50,222 bases of DNA from contig JACQWK010000631.1 in assembly GCA_016209525.1 (NCBI GenBank), positions 1 through 50,222 on the forward strand. The letters run 5' to 3'. This DNA is from Verrucomicrobiota bacterium. Its GTDB lineage: Bacteria; Verrucomicrobiota; Verrucomicrobiia; Limisphaerales; SIBE01. Of the stretch, positions 1 to 7,901 are shown in pieces. Within the stretch, counting starts at the first letter, position 1, and every line of letters begins with the position of its first letter. The notes beneath the pieces were generated by a model. The model saw nothing but the letters and a program-made list of their open reading frames with translations. It had not been told where the DNA came from and did no database searches. Made by a program: the position numbers and the translations under genes.

Positions 1-60
1 CGGCTCGCCCGCGAGATTCTCAACCTTATCCGAAAATGCGGGCGAGCCGCCCGCGCTCCG
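1..60. repeat. Family G inverted repeat, copy 1
   Basis: The arms GGCTCGCCCG and CGGGCGAGCC are inverted around a spacer of about 30 bases, followed by GCCCGCGCTCCG. A second copy with the same arms and the same right flank lies at 38941-39000, with a different spacer. Two copies sharing arms but not spacer point to a mobile or convergently maintained hairpin. The copy begins at the window edge, so its left boundary is unknown. Bases 61-160 hold nothing else that I recognise. Confidence 0.6.
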
Positions 61-160
61 AGCCGCGTGTTGGTGGGAAGCTTCCGAGCGGTTCCCACGC
101 GCATGGGAATCAGGAAGCGTCGGCGCCGGCGTCAGGAAGCGGATTTCTATTTCGACCACT

Positions 161-1903
161 ATGTCCGCCTCGTCACCTCGGCGGCTACGAGGTCACGGTT
201 CAGTAGAAAAGCGTGTCAATCGCCGGAGTCTCGCGAGACTCCGTTGGACGTTCACGCTTGGCGGGGCCCTAATGCTTGGTCTTTGGAGTTGTCCAGCCAA
301 AGGCGCCACGCCGGCTCCCAACATCCTCTTCGTATTTGCCGACGATTGGGGCCGATACGCCAGCATCTACGCGAAGGTGGACGGCCCGGGCACTCTCAAT
401 GACGCCATTAAGACGCCGAACTTCGACCGTGTCGCGCGCGAGGGCGTTGTGTTCAGACACGCCTTCATCAATGCGCCGTCGTGCACGCCTTGCCGCAGCG
501 CGTTGCTGTCCGGCCAGTATTTCTGGCGCACCGGGCGCGGCGCCATTCTGCAAGGCGCCGTTTGGGATCCGAGCATTCCGTCCTTTCCGCTGCTGCTGCG
601 CGGCGCGGGCTATCACATCGGCAAGTCCTACAAAGTTTGGAGCCCAGGCACGCCTGCCGACGCGCCGTATGGCACGAACCGGTTTGCCTATGAGAAGGCC
701 GGCCGCCGGTTCAATCAGTTTTCCCAAAACGTGACCGCGATGGCGCGGCAAGGCCGGAGTGTCGAGGAAGCCAAACAGGTTTTGTATGAGGAAGTGATGG
801 CCAACTTTAATGCCTTCCTCGCCGACCGAAAGCCGGGCCAGCCATTCTGCTACTGGTTTGGCCCGACGCACGTGCATCGCAAATGGGTTAAAGGTTCCGG
901 CAAAGCGCTCTGGGGCATCGATCCCGACCGCTTGCGGGGTAAGTTGCCGAAGTTCCTGCCGGACGTGCCCGAAGTGCGCGAGGATCTCGCGGATTATTTT
1001 GGCGAAGCCCAAGCCCTCGATGCCGCCCTCGGTCTGCTCCTGAAGAAATTGGCGGAAATTGGCGAACTCGACCGCACGCTGGTCGTCGTCAGCGGCGATC
1101 ATGGCGCGCCCGGCTTTCCTTATGGCAAGTGCAACTTGTATGACTTCGGGGTGCGCGTTGCTCTGGCCGTGCGCGGTCCCGGCGTCAAGGCCGGCCGCGT
1201 CGTGGACGACTTCGTCAACTTGATGGACCTCGCGCCGACGTTTTTGGAGGCCGGCGGCGTAACACCGCCGGACGTCATGACCGGCCGCAGCTTGATGAAC
1301 CTGTTGAAGTCCGAAAAATCCGGTCTGGTGGACTCGCAACGCACGTTCGTAATTTCAGGCCGCGAGAGGCATGTGGCGGCCGCGCGAGAGGGTTTCGTGC
1401 CTTATCCACAACGCGCGCTCCGCACCAGGGATTATCTCTATATCGTGAACTTCAAACCTGACCGCTGGCCGATGGGTGATCCCTACAACCTTACCTCGGC
1501 GACCGCTCCGACCGTCGAAGCGCTCACCGAGAACACGATGGTCACCTTCATGGACATGGATTCCAGTCCCACAAAAGCCTGGTTGGTCACCCACCGCGAC
1601 GACGCGCAATGGAAGCGGCATTATCAACTCGCATTTGGCAAACGCCCGCGCGAGGAGCTTTACATCTTAGCGGACGATCCGGATGAAGTGAACAACGGCG
1701 CGGCCGATCCGAAATACGCCGAGATTCGCCAGGAGTTAGAGCGCCAGTTGATGGCCGAACTAAGGCGCACAAGCGATCCGCGCGTCACCGGCGACGGTTC
1801 CCACTTCGAAAAGCCGCCGCTCGCAGGCCCGGTCGCGCCCAACAAGCAACCGGCCGCCGGTAAACCGAAGAAGGAAACCGATGAAGTAGCTCGGCCACGG
1901 TGA
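161..1903 (+). CDS. Secreted sulfatase (arylsulfatase family)
   Basis: Predicted to hydrolyse sulfate esters, probably on sulfated polysaccharides, outside the cytoplasm. Residues about 20-48 form a signal peptide (RRSLARLRW, a hydrophobic stretch, then AKGA). The mature part opens with [12 protein letters not shown], which carries the two metal-binding Asp. The formylglycine motif CTPCR starts at Cys108 and continues SALLSGQ, the Cys-type signature matured by an anaerobic or FGE-type enzyme. GDHG at about 312-315 and a Lys near 323 complete the expected metal and sulfate site. The C-terminus is Lys/Pro rich. A shorter start exists at 272 (MLGLWSC), but it would remove the basic n-region, so 161 is preferred. 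Length (580 aa) is normal for the family. The next gene is unrelated and separated by a repeat. The substrate cannot be told from the sequence. Confidence 0.9.
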   Translation: MSASSPRRLRGHGSVEKRVNRRSLARLRWTFTLGGALMLGLWSCPAKGATPAPNILFVFADDWGRYASIYAKVDGPGTLNDAIKTPNFDRVAREGVVFRHAFINAPSCTPCRSALLSGQYFWRTGRGAILQGAVWDPSIPSFPLLLRGAGYHIGKSYKVWSPGTPADAPYGTNRFAYEKAGRRFNQFSQNVTAMARQGRSVEEAKQVLYEEVMANFNAFLADRKPGQPFCYWFGPTHVHRKWVKGSGKALWGIDPDRLRGKLPKFLPDVPEVREDLADYFGEAQALDAALGLLLKKLAEIGELDRTLVVVSGDHGAPGFPYGKCNLYDFGVRVALAVRGPGVKAGRVVDDFVNLMDLAPTFLEAGGVTPPDVMTGRSLMNLLKSEKSGLVDSQRTFVISGRERHVAAAREGFVPYPQRALRTRDYLYIVNFKPDRWPMGDPYNLTSATAPTVEALTENTMVTFMDMDSSPTKAWLVTHRDDAQWKRHYQLAFGKRPREELYILADDPDEVNNGAADPKYAEIRQELERQLMAELRRTSDPRVTGDGSHFEKPPLAGPVAPNKQPAAGKPKKETDEVARPR

Positions 1904-1927
1904 AAATTCTCGGAACGTGTTTCCTGA

Positions 1928-2012
1928 GCAGGGCGGGCATCTTGCCTGCCTCCAAGTGTGCTCAGAATTCAGCCAGGGCGTTAAAAAGAGGCAGGCTGGA
2001 AGCCTGCCCTAC
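1928..2012 (+). repeat. Family A two-hairpin element, copy 1
   Basis: Two palindromes are spaced by about 40 bases: GGGCATCTTGCCTGCC (1935-1950) and GGCAGGCTGGAAGCCTGCC (about 1990-2008), ending in CTAC. The same pair, in the opposite orientation, is found at 5113-5188, and a single hairpin occurs at 7467-7485. The arrangement resembles REP doublets (BIME/REPIN). The ORF called at 1917-2243 is read through this repeat and is not a gene. Confidence 0.75.
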
Positions 2013-2122
2013 GATGACGAGCCCGCACTTGAAGCGTTTCTAAAATGGCCGCAAGAACAACATGGATGGTATCCTCCAAAAGTATTTATCTTTGTCCCTA
2101 GCCGTGCTATGAGGGCAGATGA

Positions 2123-2404
2123 ATGGATGCGCATTTTCCATGGCTCTGGGATACCGAAATGGATAATGCGACTTTTGAGGCGATCCTTGGTGGGCGTGTG
2201 GCGGAGCCGCCTCACGACGTTCGGTGGGCCTTGCTGCGTTTGATCGAATACGGGCCCTACACGGACATCCGTCGTCTTCTGCCTCGCGAACGTTTCATCC
2301 TGGAGTGGCCAGAAGTGGCGCCGCGTGTCCGCTCGCGCACTCGCCGCGAAGGCATGGAATTTCTTTACCAGTGGTACCGCCGGCAAAAGGCACACCATGG
2401 TTAG
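2123..2404 (+). CDS. Antitoxin-like small protein (partner of AbiEii-type nucleotidyltransferase)
   Basis: A 93-residue protein with the features FPWLWDTEMDN near the N-terminus and WPEVAPRVRSRTRREGMEF in the second half. I recognise this pattern from small proteins encoded just upstream of AbiEii/AbiGii-type nucleotidyltransferase toxins (DUF6922-like); that assignment rests on memory of the family, not on a search. No signal peptide or membrane segment is seen. The 3' end shows the ATGGTTAG overlap typical of a translationally coupled partner, but the partner is only a 26-codon stub (2397-2477). The upstream side is a family A repeat. If the family call is right, this is an orphan antitoxin left after loss of its toxin. 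Confidence 0.55.
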   Translation: MDAHFPWLWDTEMDNATFEAILGGRVAEPPHDVRWALLRLIEYGPYTDIRRLLPRERFILEWPEVAPRVRSRTRREGMEFLYQWYRRQKAHHG

Positions 2405-2477
2405 AGATTGGCAACTCCTCTACGCGGTGCAGGACTGGGTGCTGGCACAACTCAAAACCGTTCGAACATGGACTTGA
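2397..2477 (+). pseudogene. Truncated N-terminal remnant of a nucleotidyltransferase-like toxin
   Basis: The ATG overlaps the end of the antitoxin-like gene and opens a 26-codon frame, MVRDWQLLYAVQDWVLAQL, that stops at TGA 2475-2477. The pattern LYAVQDWVLAQL resembles the first helix of AbiEii-like nucleotidyltransferases, which normally continue into an FYLTGGTAL-type active site. None of that follows here. The frame runs into the start of the Gfo/Idh gene at 2468. It may be a decayed toxin or a chance frame; the coupled overlap with the upstream gene is the main argument for the former. Confidence 0.35.
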
Positions 2478-3637
2478 AAATCCATTCACCTCCTCCCCAG
2501 CGGAAGGACTACCGCATCGGGATTATCGGAAGCGGGTTCATCGTGAACGATTGTCACCTCGTTGCCTATCGCAAGGCGGGCTTTAACCCGGTCGCAATCG
2601 CCTCGCGCACCCGCGATCGCGCCGAACAGGTCGCGCAGCGTCACGGCATCTCCAAGGTGTTCGATTCGCCCGAACAGTTGCTGGACGATCCCAACATCGA
2701 AGTGCTCGACATCGCCGTGCCGCCGACGCACCAGCTCGCGCTCATCAAAGCCGCGTGCGAGCGGCGAACCATCAAAGGCATCCTGGCTCAAAAGCCGCTG
2801 GGCATGAATTACAGTGAAGCTCTCCAAGCGGTGGGGGCTTGCGAGAAGGCCGGCATCGTCTTGGCCGTGAATCAGAACATGCGTTATGACCAGTCGGTCC
2901 GCGCGGGCAAAACCTTGCTCGAGAACGGTGTCCTCGGCCAACCCGTGTTCGCGACCATCGACATGCGCGGCATCCCGCATTGGATGGATTGGCACAAAGA
3001 CCTCGGTTGGCTGACCCTCCGCATCATGTCCATCCATCACCTCGACGCTTTTCGTTTTTGGTTTGGCGACCCTGAAGGGATTTATTGCAGCGTCCGCACC
3101 GATCCGCGCACCAAGTTTCCCCACACCGACGGCATTTGCTCCTATATCCTCGAATACTCCAACGGGCTCCGCTGCGTCGGCATCGACGACACATGGACCG
3201 GCCCCGCAAAAGAAGGATGCCCGGCCGACATCCGCATCCAGTGGCGCATCGAAGGCACACTCGGCCTGGCCATCGGGGACGTCGGCTGGTGCAAATATCC
3301 TTACACTTCTCCCTCGACCCTCCGATACGCCGCCAAAGGGGACAAAGAATTTCATCAACCGACCTGGACCGAAAGCTGGTTTCCAGACGCTTTCATTGGC
3401 ACCATGGCTCAACTGCTCATCGCTCTGGAAACAGGCCAAGAGCCGGCCATCAGCGGACGCGACAACCTGAAGACCATGGCGCTGGTCGAGGCGGCATACG
3501 TGAGCGCACGCGAAAAATGCAAAGTGTCGATCGAGGACATCCTGCGGATGCATCGGCAGGCCGCGACCGCACCAGGATCGAGAACCTTTCCCGCCGACAG
3601 GGTTTCGGCATTTCGACGATTCCTTCGCCGCATATGA
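2468..3637 (+). CDS. Gfo/Idh/MocA family oxidoreductase
   Basis: A predicted NAD(P)-dependent sugar or cyclitol dehydrogenase of 389 residues. The Rossmann motif GIIGSGF is at about residues 18-24, and the family's E-K-P signature appears as QKP at about 108-110, keeping the catalytic Lys. IHHLDAFRFWFG in the middle is typical of the C-terminal half (GFO_IDH_MocA_C) and carries the usual His-x-x-Asp. There is no signal peptide. The ORF track starts at 2408, but those first residues are the toxin stub read in another frame; MDLKIHSPPP at 2468 is the better start. The 3' end overlaps the ceramidase-like gene by ATGA, so the two are translationally coupled and probably act on the same compound class. 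The substrate is unknown. Confidence 0.88.
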   Translation: MDLKIHSPPPQRKDYRIGIIGSGFIVNDCHLVAYRKAGFNPVAIASRTRDRAEQVAQRHGISKVFDSPEQLLDDPNIEVLDIAVPPTHQLALIKAACERRTIKGILAQKPLGMNYSEALQAVGACEKAGIVLAVNQNMRYDQSVRAGKTLLENGVLGQPVFATIDMRGIPHWMDWHKDLGWLTLRIMSIHHLDAFRFWFGDPEGIYCSVRTDPRTKFPHTDGICSYILEYSNGLRCVGIDDTWTGPAKEGCPADIRIQWRIEGTLGLAIGDVGWCKYPYTSPSTLRYAAKGDKEFHQPTWTESWFPDAFIGTMAQLLIALETGQEPAISGRDNLKTMALVEAAYVSAREKCKVSIEDILRMHRQAATAPGSRTFPADRVSAFRRFLRRI

Positions 3638-5085
3638 AACCTTCATCACTCCTTCGACTCGTTTGGTGCATTGTTCTTTCCTTCGCGTTTTCGCTCGCGG
3701 CCACACTCGCATCAGGAGCCCAGCCGCCGCGCGTCTTCAAAGCGGGCGCGGCCACGAGCAACATCACGCCGTTTCTCGGCTCGGGCATCGTGGGCGGCTG
3801 GACCACCCCGGCGGCGACGCAGATTCACGACGAGTTGCACGCGCGCTGTCTCGTGCTCGATGATGGCACGACCCGGCTGGCCTTCGCGGTATGCGATAAC
3901 GTTTCAATCAGCCGCGAAGTGTTCGACGAAGCCAAACGCCTGATCCACGCCACGACCGGCCTGCCGACGGAGCAGATGCTGGTGTCCGCCACGCACACGC
4001 ACTCCGGACCGAGCGCGCGAGGCGAAAGCGGATTCAATTACGGGAAGCCTCTGGACGATTACCAGGTGTTCCTGGCGCGGCGCATTGCCGATGGCGTTCA
4101 ACGCGCCATCCATAACTTGGCGCCGGCGCGCATCGGCTGGGGCGCGGGGCGCTTGCCGCAGCACCTGTTCAATCGCCGCTGGCACATGAAGCCCGGCACG
4201 CCGATGCCCAATCCTTTCGGCGGGCAGGACCAAGTGGTGATGAACCCCGGCGTGGGAAATCCGAATCTTCTCAAACCCGCCGGGCCGACCGATCCTGAAG
4301 TTTCCTTCCTCTCGCTGCAAACGCTCGACGGACGCCCACTCGCACTCTTGGCCAACTATTCGTTGCACTACGTCGGGGGTGTGGGCGCAGGGCACATTTC
4401 GGCGGATTACTTTGCGGTGTTTTGCGATCGCATTCAGCAGTTGCTGGGTGCGGATCGGCAAGACCCGCCGTTTGTCGGGATCATGTCCAACGGCACGTGC
4501 GGTGATGTGAACAACATCAATTTCCTTGGCCCTAGAGAAACCCGAGCGCCTTACGAGAAAATGCGCCTCGTCGCGAACGACGTTGCGCAGGAGGTGTTCC
4601 GCGTCTATCAGGCCGTGCGGCACCTCGACTGGGTGGAGTTGAAGGCCGCGCAAGCGGAGTTGCCGCTCAAGGTGCGGCGGCCGACGCCGGAATTGGTCGA
4701 GCGCGCCCAGCAGATTCTCGCCCGGCCGGACACGGTTTCACCGGCGCATCGGCATGAGAAAGCTTACGCGGAGCGGACGGTGCAAATGCTCGGCTGGCCG
4801 GAACAAATCAACGTCCTGCTACAGGCCTTTCGCATCGGCGACCTTGGCATCGCGGCGATTCCCTTCGAGACGTTTGCGGAGACGGGTCTGGAAATCAAAG
4901 CCAAGAGTCCGCTGAAGCCGGCGTTCACCATCGAATTGGCCAACGGCGGCTACGGTTATTTGCCGACACCCGAACAGCACGAACTCGGCGGATATGAAAC
5001 CTGGCTCGGCACCAACCGGGTCGAAAAGGAGGCCTCTCGGAAAATCGTGGCGAAGCTCCTGGAATTGCTGGCAGCCTCGAAATAG
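3634..5085 (+). CDS. Secreted neutral/alkaline ceramidase-like hydrolase
   Basis: A 483-residue exported protein whose body matches the N-terminal domain of neutral/alkaline non-lysosomal ceramidases. MKPSSLLRLVWCIVLSFAFSL begins a signal peptide ending near SGAQ. The mature chain starts FKAGAATSNITPF, as in the family. THTHSG at about 120-125 is the expected zinc-binding His-x-His, and a further His lies in NYSLHYVGG at about 247-255. NGTCGDVN near 288 and the late GGYGYLPT motif are also family features. The short C-terminal Ig-like domain of true ceramidases is missing. Planctomycetes and Verrucomicrobia carry many such shortened paralogues of unknown substrate. The ORF track starts at 3085 inside the oxidoreductase; the real start is ATG 3634, overlapping the previous stop (ATGA). 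Confidence 0.85.
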   Translation: MKPSSLLRLVWCIVLSFAFSLAATLASGAQPPRVFKAGAATSNITPFLGSGIVGGWTTPAATQIHDELHARCLVLDDGTTRLAFAVCDNVSISREVFDEAKRLIHATTGLPTEQMLVSATHTHSGPSARGESGFNYGKPLDDYQVFLARRIADGVQRAIHNLAPARIGWGAGRLPQHLFNRRWHMKPGTPMPNPFGGQDQVVMNPGVGNPNLLKPAGPTDPEVSFLSLQTLDGRPLALLANYSLHYVGGVGAGHISADYFAVFCDRIQQLLGADRQDPPFVGIMSNGTCGDVNNINFLGPRETRAPYEKMRLVANDVAQEVFRVYQAVRHLDWVELKAAQAELPLKVRRPTPELVERAQQILARPDTVSPAHRHEKAYAERTVQMLGWPEQINVLLQAFRIGDLGIAAIPFETFAETGLEIKAKSPLKPAFTIELANGGYGYLPTPEQHELGGYETWLGTNRVEKEASRKIVAKLLELLAASK

Positions 5086-5112
5086 CGCAGCAAGCAAAAT
5101 GCGGCTCGTCAA

Positions 5113-5188
5113 CGTAGAACAGGCTTCCAGCCTGCCCCTTCGCGAGATTCCGTCACAAGCCCGTAGGCAGGCAAGATGCCTGCCCTAC
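5113..5188 (-). repeat. Family A two-hairpin element, copy 2
   Basis: CAGGCTTCCAGCCTGCC (5120-5136) and GGCAGGCAAGATGCCTGCC (5166-5184), then CTAC. This is the reverse orientation of the element at 1928-2012, with the same two hairpin types and a different spacer. The final CTA is the reverse complement of the stop codon of the minus-strand PA14 gene, so the element supplies or abuts that stop. It lies between two convergent genes and may also act as a bidirectional transcription stop. Confidence 0.75.
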
Positions 5189-7350
5189 TGTTTCAGCCGA
5201 TAAAACTTGGCGCCGCCGGAAATGTTCGCGCTGAACGGACTCTTGGCGTTCGCAACATCCGTCCATGGACCCGTCACCGCGTCTGCCGATTGCAGCGTCG
5301 CTGTGCCTGACCATTCGATGCTCAGACTTCCTGCGGTCCGGCTCACGGAAGTAATCTTCGGTGCGGTCGGTGCCGGAGTCTGGCCGCCCGGAATGGTGGC
5401 GATGAGTTCAGCGCCAAAGACCATATCCGAGCTGCTGCCGCCGGATTGATGGACCTCAGCCGCCAATACGTTGTCGCCCGGGACGAGATTGGTCAGCGGG
5501 ATCTCATAAGGACCTTCATAGGCGTTCTCGTGGCCGCCGGCGTCGGTCAGAAAATCGACGTCCACGCCGCTGGCAATGCCGAAACGGTGGATCTCAACTC
5601 CGTTCAAGTAGATGACGACACCATCATCCACGACGTGCCGGAGCTTCAATTTCGCCCCCGCGGTCGTGGATGCCGGAAAGTTGAAATGCGTACGGAAGTA
5701 GAATGTCCGAACGTACTCTCCGGCGTCATTGAAACGGCTAATGGCGGTTCGGATCGGCTCGACCGTCGTCGTTCCTTCATCGGCGATCAGCGCCTTGCCT
5801 TGCGGCCATTTGGTATCATCGAAGTTCTTCTCCCTCCAAGCTGTGCCAAGGTCCTGACCCGATCGGTCGTAGCGCCACACCGATTTGTCGTCGATAGCGA
5901 CGAGCGGCACGGTCGTGAGCACAACCGGCACGGTGGCGACCAACTCGGCGCCGAAAACCATGTCTGAGCTGCTGCCGCCGGACTGGTGAACTTCGGCCGT
6001 CAAGAGGTTCTCGCCCTGCACCAGCAAGTTCGCCGGGATGTCGAAGGGACCTTCGTAGGCGTTTTCGTGGCCGCCGGCGTCCGTCAGGAAATCAACATCC
6101 ACTCCGGTCGCAATTCCAAAACGATGGATTTCGGTCCCGTTCAGATAAAACACCGCACCGTCATCAACCACGTGCCGCAATTGTAGCTTGATGCCTGGGT
6201 TGACCGCTGACGAGAAATTGAAGCGAGTACGGAAGTAAAATGTTCGGACGTATTCACCCGCGTCGTTGAACCGGCTGATCGCAGATCGGATTGGCTCAAC
6301 CGTCGTGGTGCCTTCATCCGCGATGAGTGCCTTGCCTTGCGGCCATTTGCTATCGTCGAAGTTCTTCTCCCTCCAGGTTGTGCCGAGATCTTGGCCGGAC
6401 CGGTCGTAGCGCCAAGTCGTTTTGTCGTCGATGGCCACGAGCGTGACCTTTTCGCGCTGTCCGCCGATAGCGAAGCTGACGGGGGCGGTTTCCGCGAAGA
6501 TACGCGCGCTGTCGGTGGCTCTGGCGCTGATCGCGTGCACGTCTTCCGACAAGTTGGAGAGCGTGAGCGCAAAGGGGCTGGTGGTGGCTTCGCCGAGCTT
6601 TTTGCCCGCCTCAAAGAACTCCACCTTCGTAATGGTTTTTCCGGAAGCTGGAGTCGCTGTGGCCGTGATCTTTACGGCTGTTCCAGGATCGAAGGAAGCG
6701 CCGCTGGCCGGGCTGGAAATGGCGACCGTCGGCGGCGTGAAGACGCCGGGCGTTCCCGACGCTTCGAGAACGCTGCCCGGGATATAGGGCAGCGTTCGTG
6801 CCGGTGTGGCATCGCCCACTTTGCGCCACGCCACGTCGCAGTAATCTCCGCCGCCGCCTTCTTTCCAAAGCGCTTGAATGAAATAGCGTTTTCCAGCGAC
6901 GAGAGAAATCGGCGTGGACGTCTCGGGGGCTCCGGGCTCTTCAAACGGGCCGCAGCAGCCCGTTTCTTCGGCGATCAATTCCGCCTTGGCCGGGTCGTCA
7001 TCCGGGCTGTGGTAAAGTTGTCCTCCGTCATCGCTGCGAATGAAGAACTCATACTGCCCGGTTTCAGCAGGCACCAACCATCCAGACATCCGTCCCCCGT
7101 AATTCTCGACCGAACTGTCCGGAAAGACCAACCGGCTGGTGAACTGGCTCACATAGCCGACGACGTCTGGGCTGTCGGGATATTTGGGATCATCCAGGAG
7201 AGACTGCACGGCGTTGCCGCCGATTTCCGTGTAGGCTTCGAATTTGAGTCCGCCACGGACGGGGACAGGTGACTGGGCTTGGGCCGAAGCGCTGCTGAGG
7301 CAGGCGAGAAGTAAAACCGAAGTGAGAGCTCTGAGAACGGCTTTGAACAT
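5185..7350 (-). CDS. Secreted PA14 protein with duplicated jelly-roll domains
   Basis: Exported protein of 721 residues, probably binding carbohydrate at the cell surface. A signal peptide (FKAVLRALTSVLLLACLSSASAQAQ) is followed by a PA14-like domain (about 30-195; FFIRSDDGGQLYH and WKEGGGGDYCDVAWRK are typical). An Ig/Big-like domain (about 205-300; VAISSPASGASFDPGT) comes next. Two copies of a ~170-residue galactose-binding-like domain follow (about 302-475 and 479-650); both contain WRYDRSGQDLGT, FDD.KWPQGKALIADEGTTT and LRHVVDDG. The end (FYRLKQ) is a small domain common at the C-terminus of verrucomicrobial secreted proteins. The duplicates are close to identical, suggesting recent duplication or gene conversion. 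The start was moved from 7410 to ATG 7350 because the signal peptide begins there. The stop codon lies in a family A repeat. Confidence 0.85.
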   Translation of the reverse strand: MFKAVLRALTSVLLLACLSSASAQAQSPVPVRGGLKFEAYTEIGGNAVQSLLDDPKYPDSPDVVGYVSQFTSRLVFPDSSVENYGGRMSGWLVPAETGQYEFFIRSDDGGQLYHSPDDDPAKAELIAEETGCCGPFEEPGAPETSTPISLVAGKRYFIQALWKEGGGGDYCDVAWRKVGDATPARTLPYIPGSVLEASGTPGVFTPPTVAISSPASGASFDPGTAVKITATATPASGKTITKVEFFEAGKKLGEATTSPFALTLSNLSEDVHAISARATDSARIFAETAPVSFAIGGQREKVTLVAIDDKTTWRYDRSGQDLGTTWREKNFDDSKWPQGKALIADEGTTTVEPIRSAISRFNDAGEYVRTFYFRTRFNFSSAVNPGIKLQLRHVVDDGAVFYLNGTEIHRFGIATGVDVDFLTDAGGHENAYEGPFDIPANLLVQGENLLTAEVHQSGGSSSDMVFGAELVATVPVVLTTVPLVAIDDKSVWRYDRSGQDLGTAWREKNFDDTKWPQGKALIADEGTTTVEPIRTAISRFNDAGEYVRTFYFRTHFNFPASTTAGAKLKLRHVVDDGVVIYLNGVEIHRFGIASGVDVDFLTDAGGHENAYEGPYEIPLTNLVPGDNVLAAEVHQSGGSSSDMVFGAELIATIPGGQTPAPTAPKITSVSRTAGSLSIEWSGTATLQSADAVTGPWTDVANAKSPFSANISGGAKFYRLKQ

Positions 7351-7466
7351 AATCGTCTTTGATATATTGTCGCAGTTAGGATTGCTTGCTGTGGTTGCCA
7401 CAGACGCCACCGAGCTTCATCTGGTTACAGCCGGCAGGGACGCGGCAGAACGTGCTTCAAAAGTAA

Positions 7467-7485
7467 GGCAGGCATCTTGCCTGCC
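7467..7485 (+). repeat. Family A single hairpin
   Basis: GGCAGGCATCTTGCCTGCC, an exact match to one of the two hairpins of the family A doublets, here without the second hairpin. It is followed directly by a family B inverted pair. The whole gap 7351-7901 (about 550 bases) contains no convincing gene; it holds this hairpin, the family B pair and a family D copy. ORFs called across it read repeat sequence. Confidence 0.65.
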
Positions 7486-7533
7486 TTCCGCTTCGCTTCG
7501 AAATCGGCCCAAGCGGCCAGGCCGGAGGCGCGT

Positions 7534-7650
7534 AGCGTAGCGCAGATTTTCAATCTGCGGCGGTTCGGCAAATTCCGGGACGTTGTGGCTTGTCCGCCGT
7601 CCGCGGAACGCAATTCCGCGAAACAGCAGATTGAAAATCTGCGCTACGCT
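7534..7650. repeat. Family B inverted pair of palindromes
   Basis: Two 25-base arms at 7534-7558 and 7626-7650 are perfect inverted complements of each other. Each arm contains its own palindrome CAGATTTTCAATCTG or its complement, flanked by GTAGCG. The 67-base spacer holds GCCGTCCGCGGAACG and related GC-rich text. The result can fold as two small hairpins or one long stem. A single, diverged family B palindrome occurs at 47526-47555. Confidence 0.8.
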
Positions 7651-7732
7651 AACACATACCCGGCGGCTCGCCGGTCGCAAAAGGTGCATAGGTGAGTCAC
7701 GGAATGCTTACTTGTTCCGACACACGAGTGGG

Positions 7733-7778
7733 GTCGGCGAGGGCGCCGACCACGGCACGCGAGGCGCGTGCGCTCCCC
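7733..7778 (+). repeat. Family D repeat, copy 1
   Basis: GGCGAGGGCGCCGACCACGG followed by CACGCGAGGCGCGTGCGCTCCCC. An inverted copy lies at 36725-36770 and a partial direct copy at 36827-36872, all ending in GTGCGCTCCCC. It sits in the leader region of argH; the ORF-track start of argH at 7692 reads through it. Confidence 0.6.
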
Positions 7779-7901
7779 AGAGCAACCGTATGGATACGGC
7801 TAACGCAGGCGAGGAAGCCCGTCGCCGCCGGCCACTTGCTGAGGCGCCGCCAGCGGGAATCTCTTTACACGTCCCCGGACATCCGACAGCCTCCGGATGA
7901 A

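Noticed and set aside
269-1339. Long minus-strand ORF (356 aa) opposite the sulfatase
   Set aside because: It is a shadow of the GC-rich sulfatase gene; the sulfatase has full family motifs and the shadow shows none.
1917-2243. ORF of 108 residues upstream of the antitoxin-like gene
   Set aside because: Its first third reads the family A repeat and the rest is out of frame with the recognisable 93-residue protein.
2486-3712. 408-residue minus-strand ORF opposite the Gfo/Idh gene
   Set aside because: Composition and lack of motifs mark it as an antisense shadow of a well-supported gene.
7351-7901. Possible CRISPR or array in the repeat-rich gap before argH
   Set aside because: The repeats are different families in inverted arrangement, not regularly spaced direct repeats with unique spacers.
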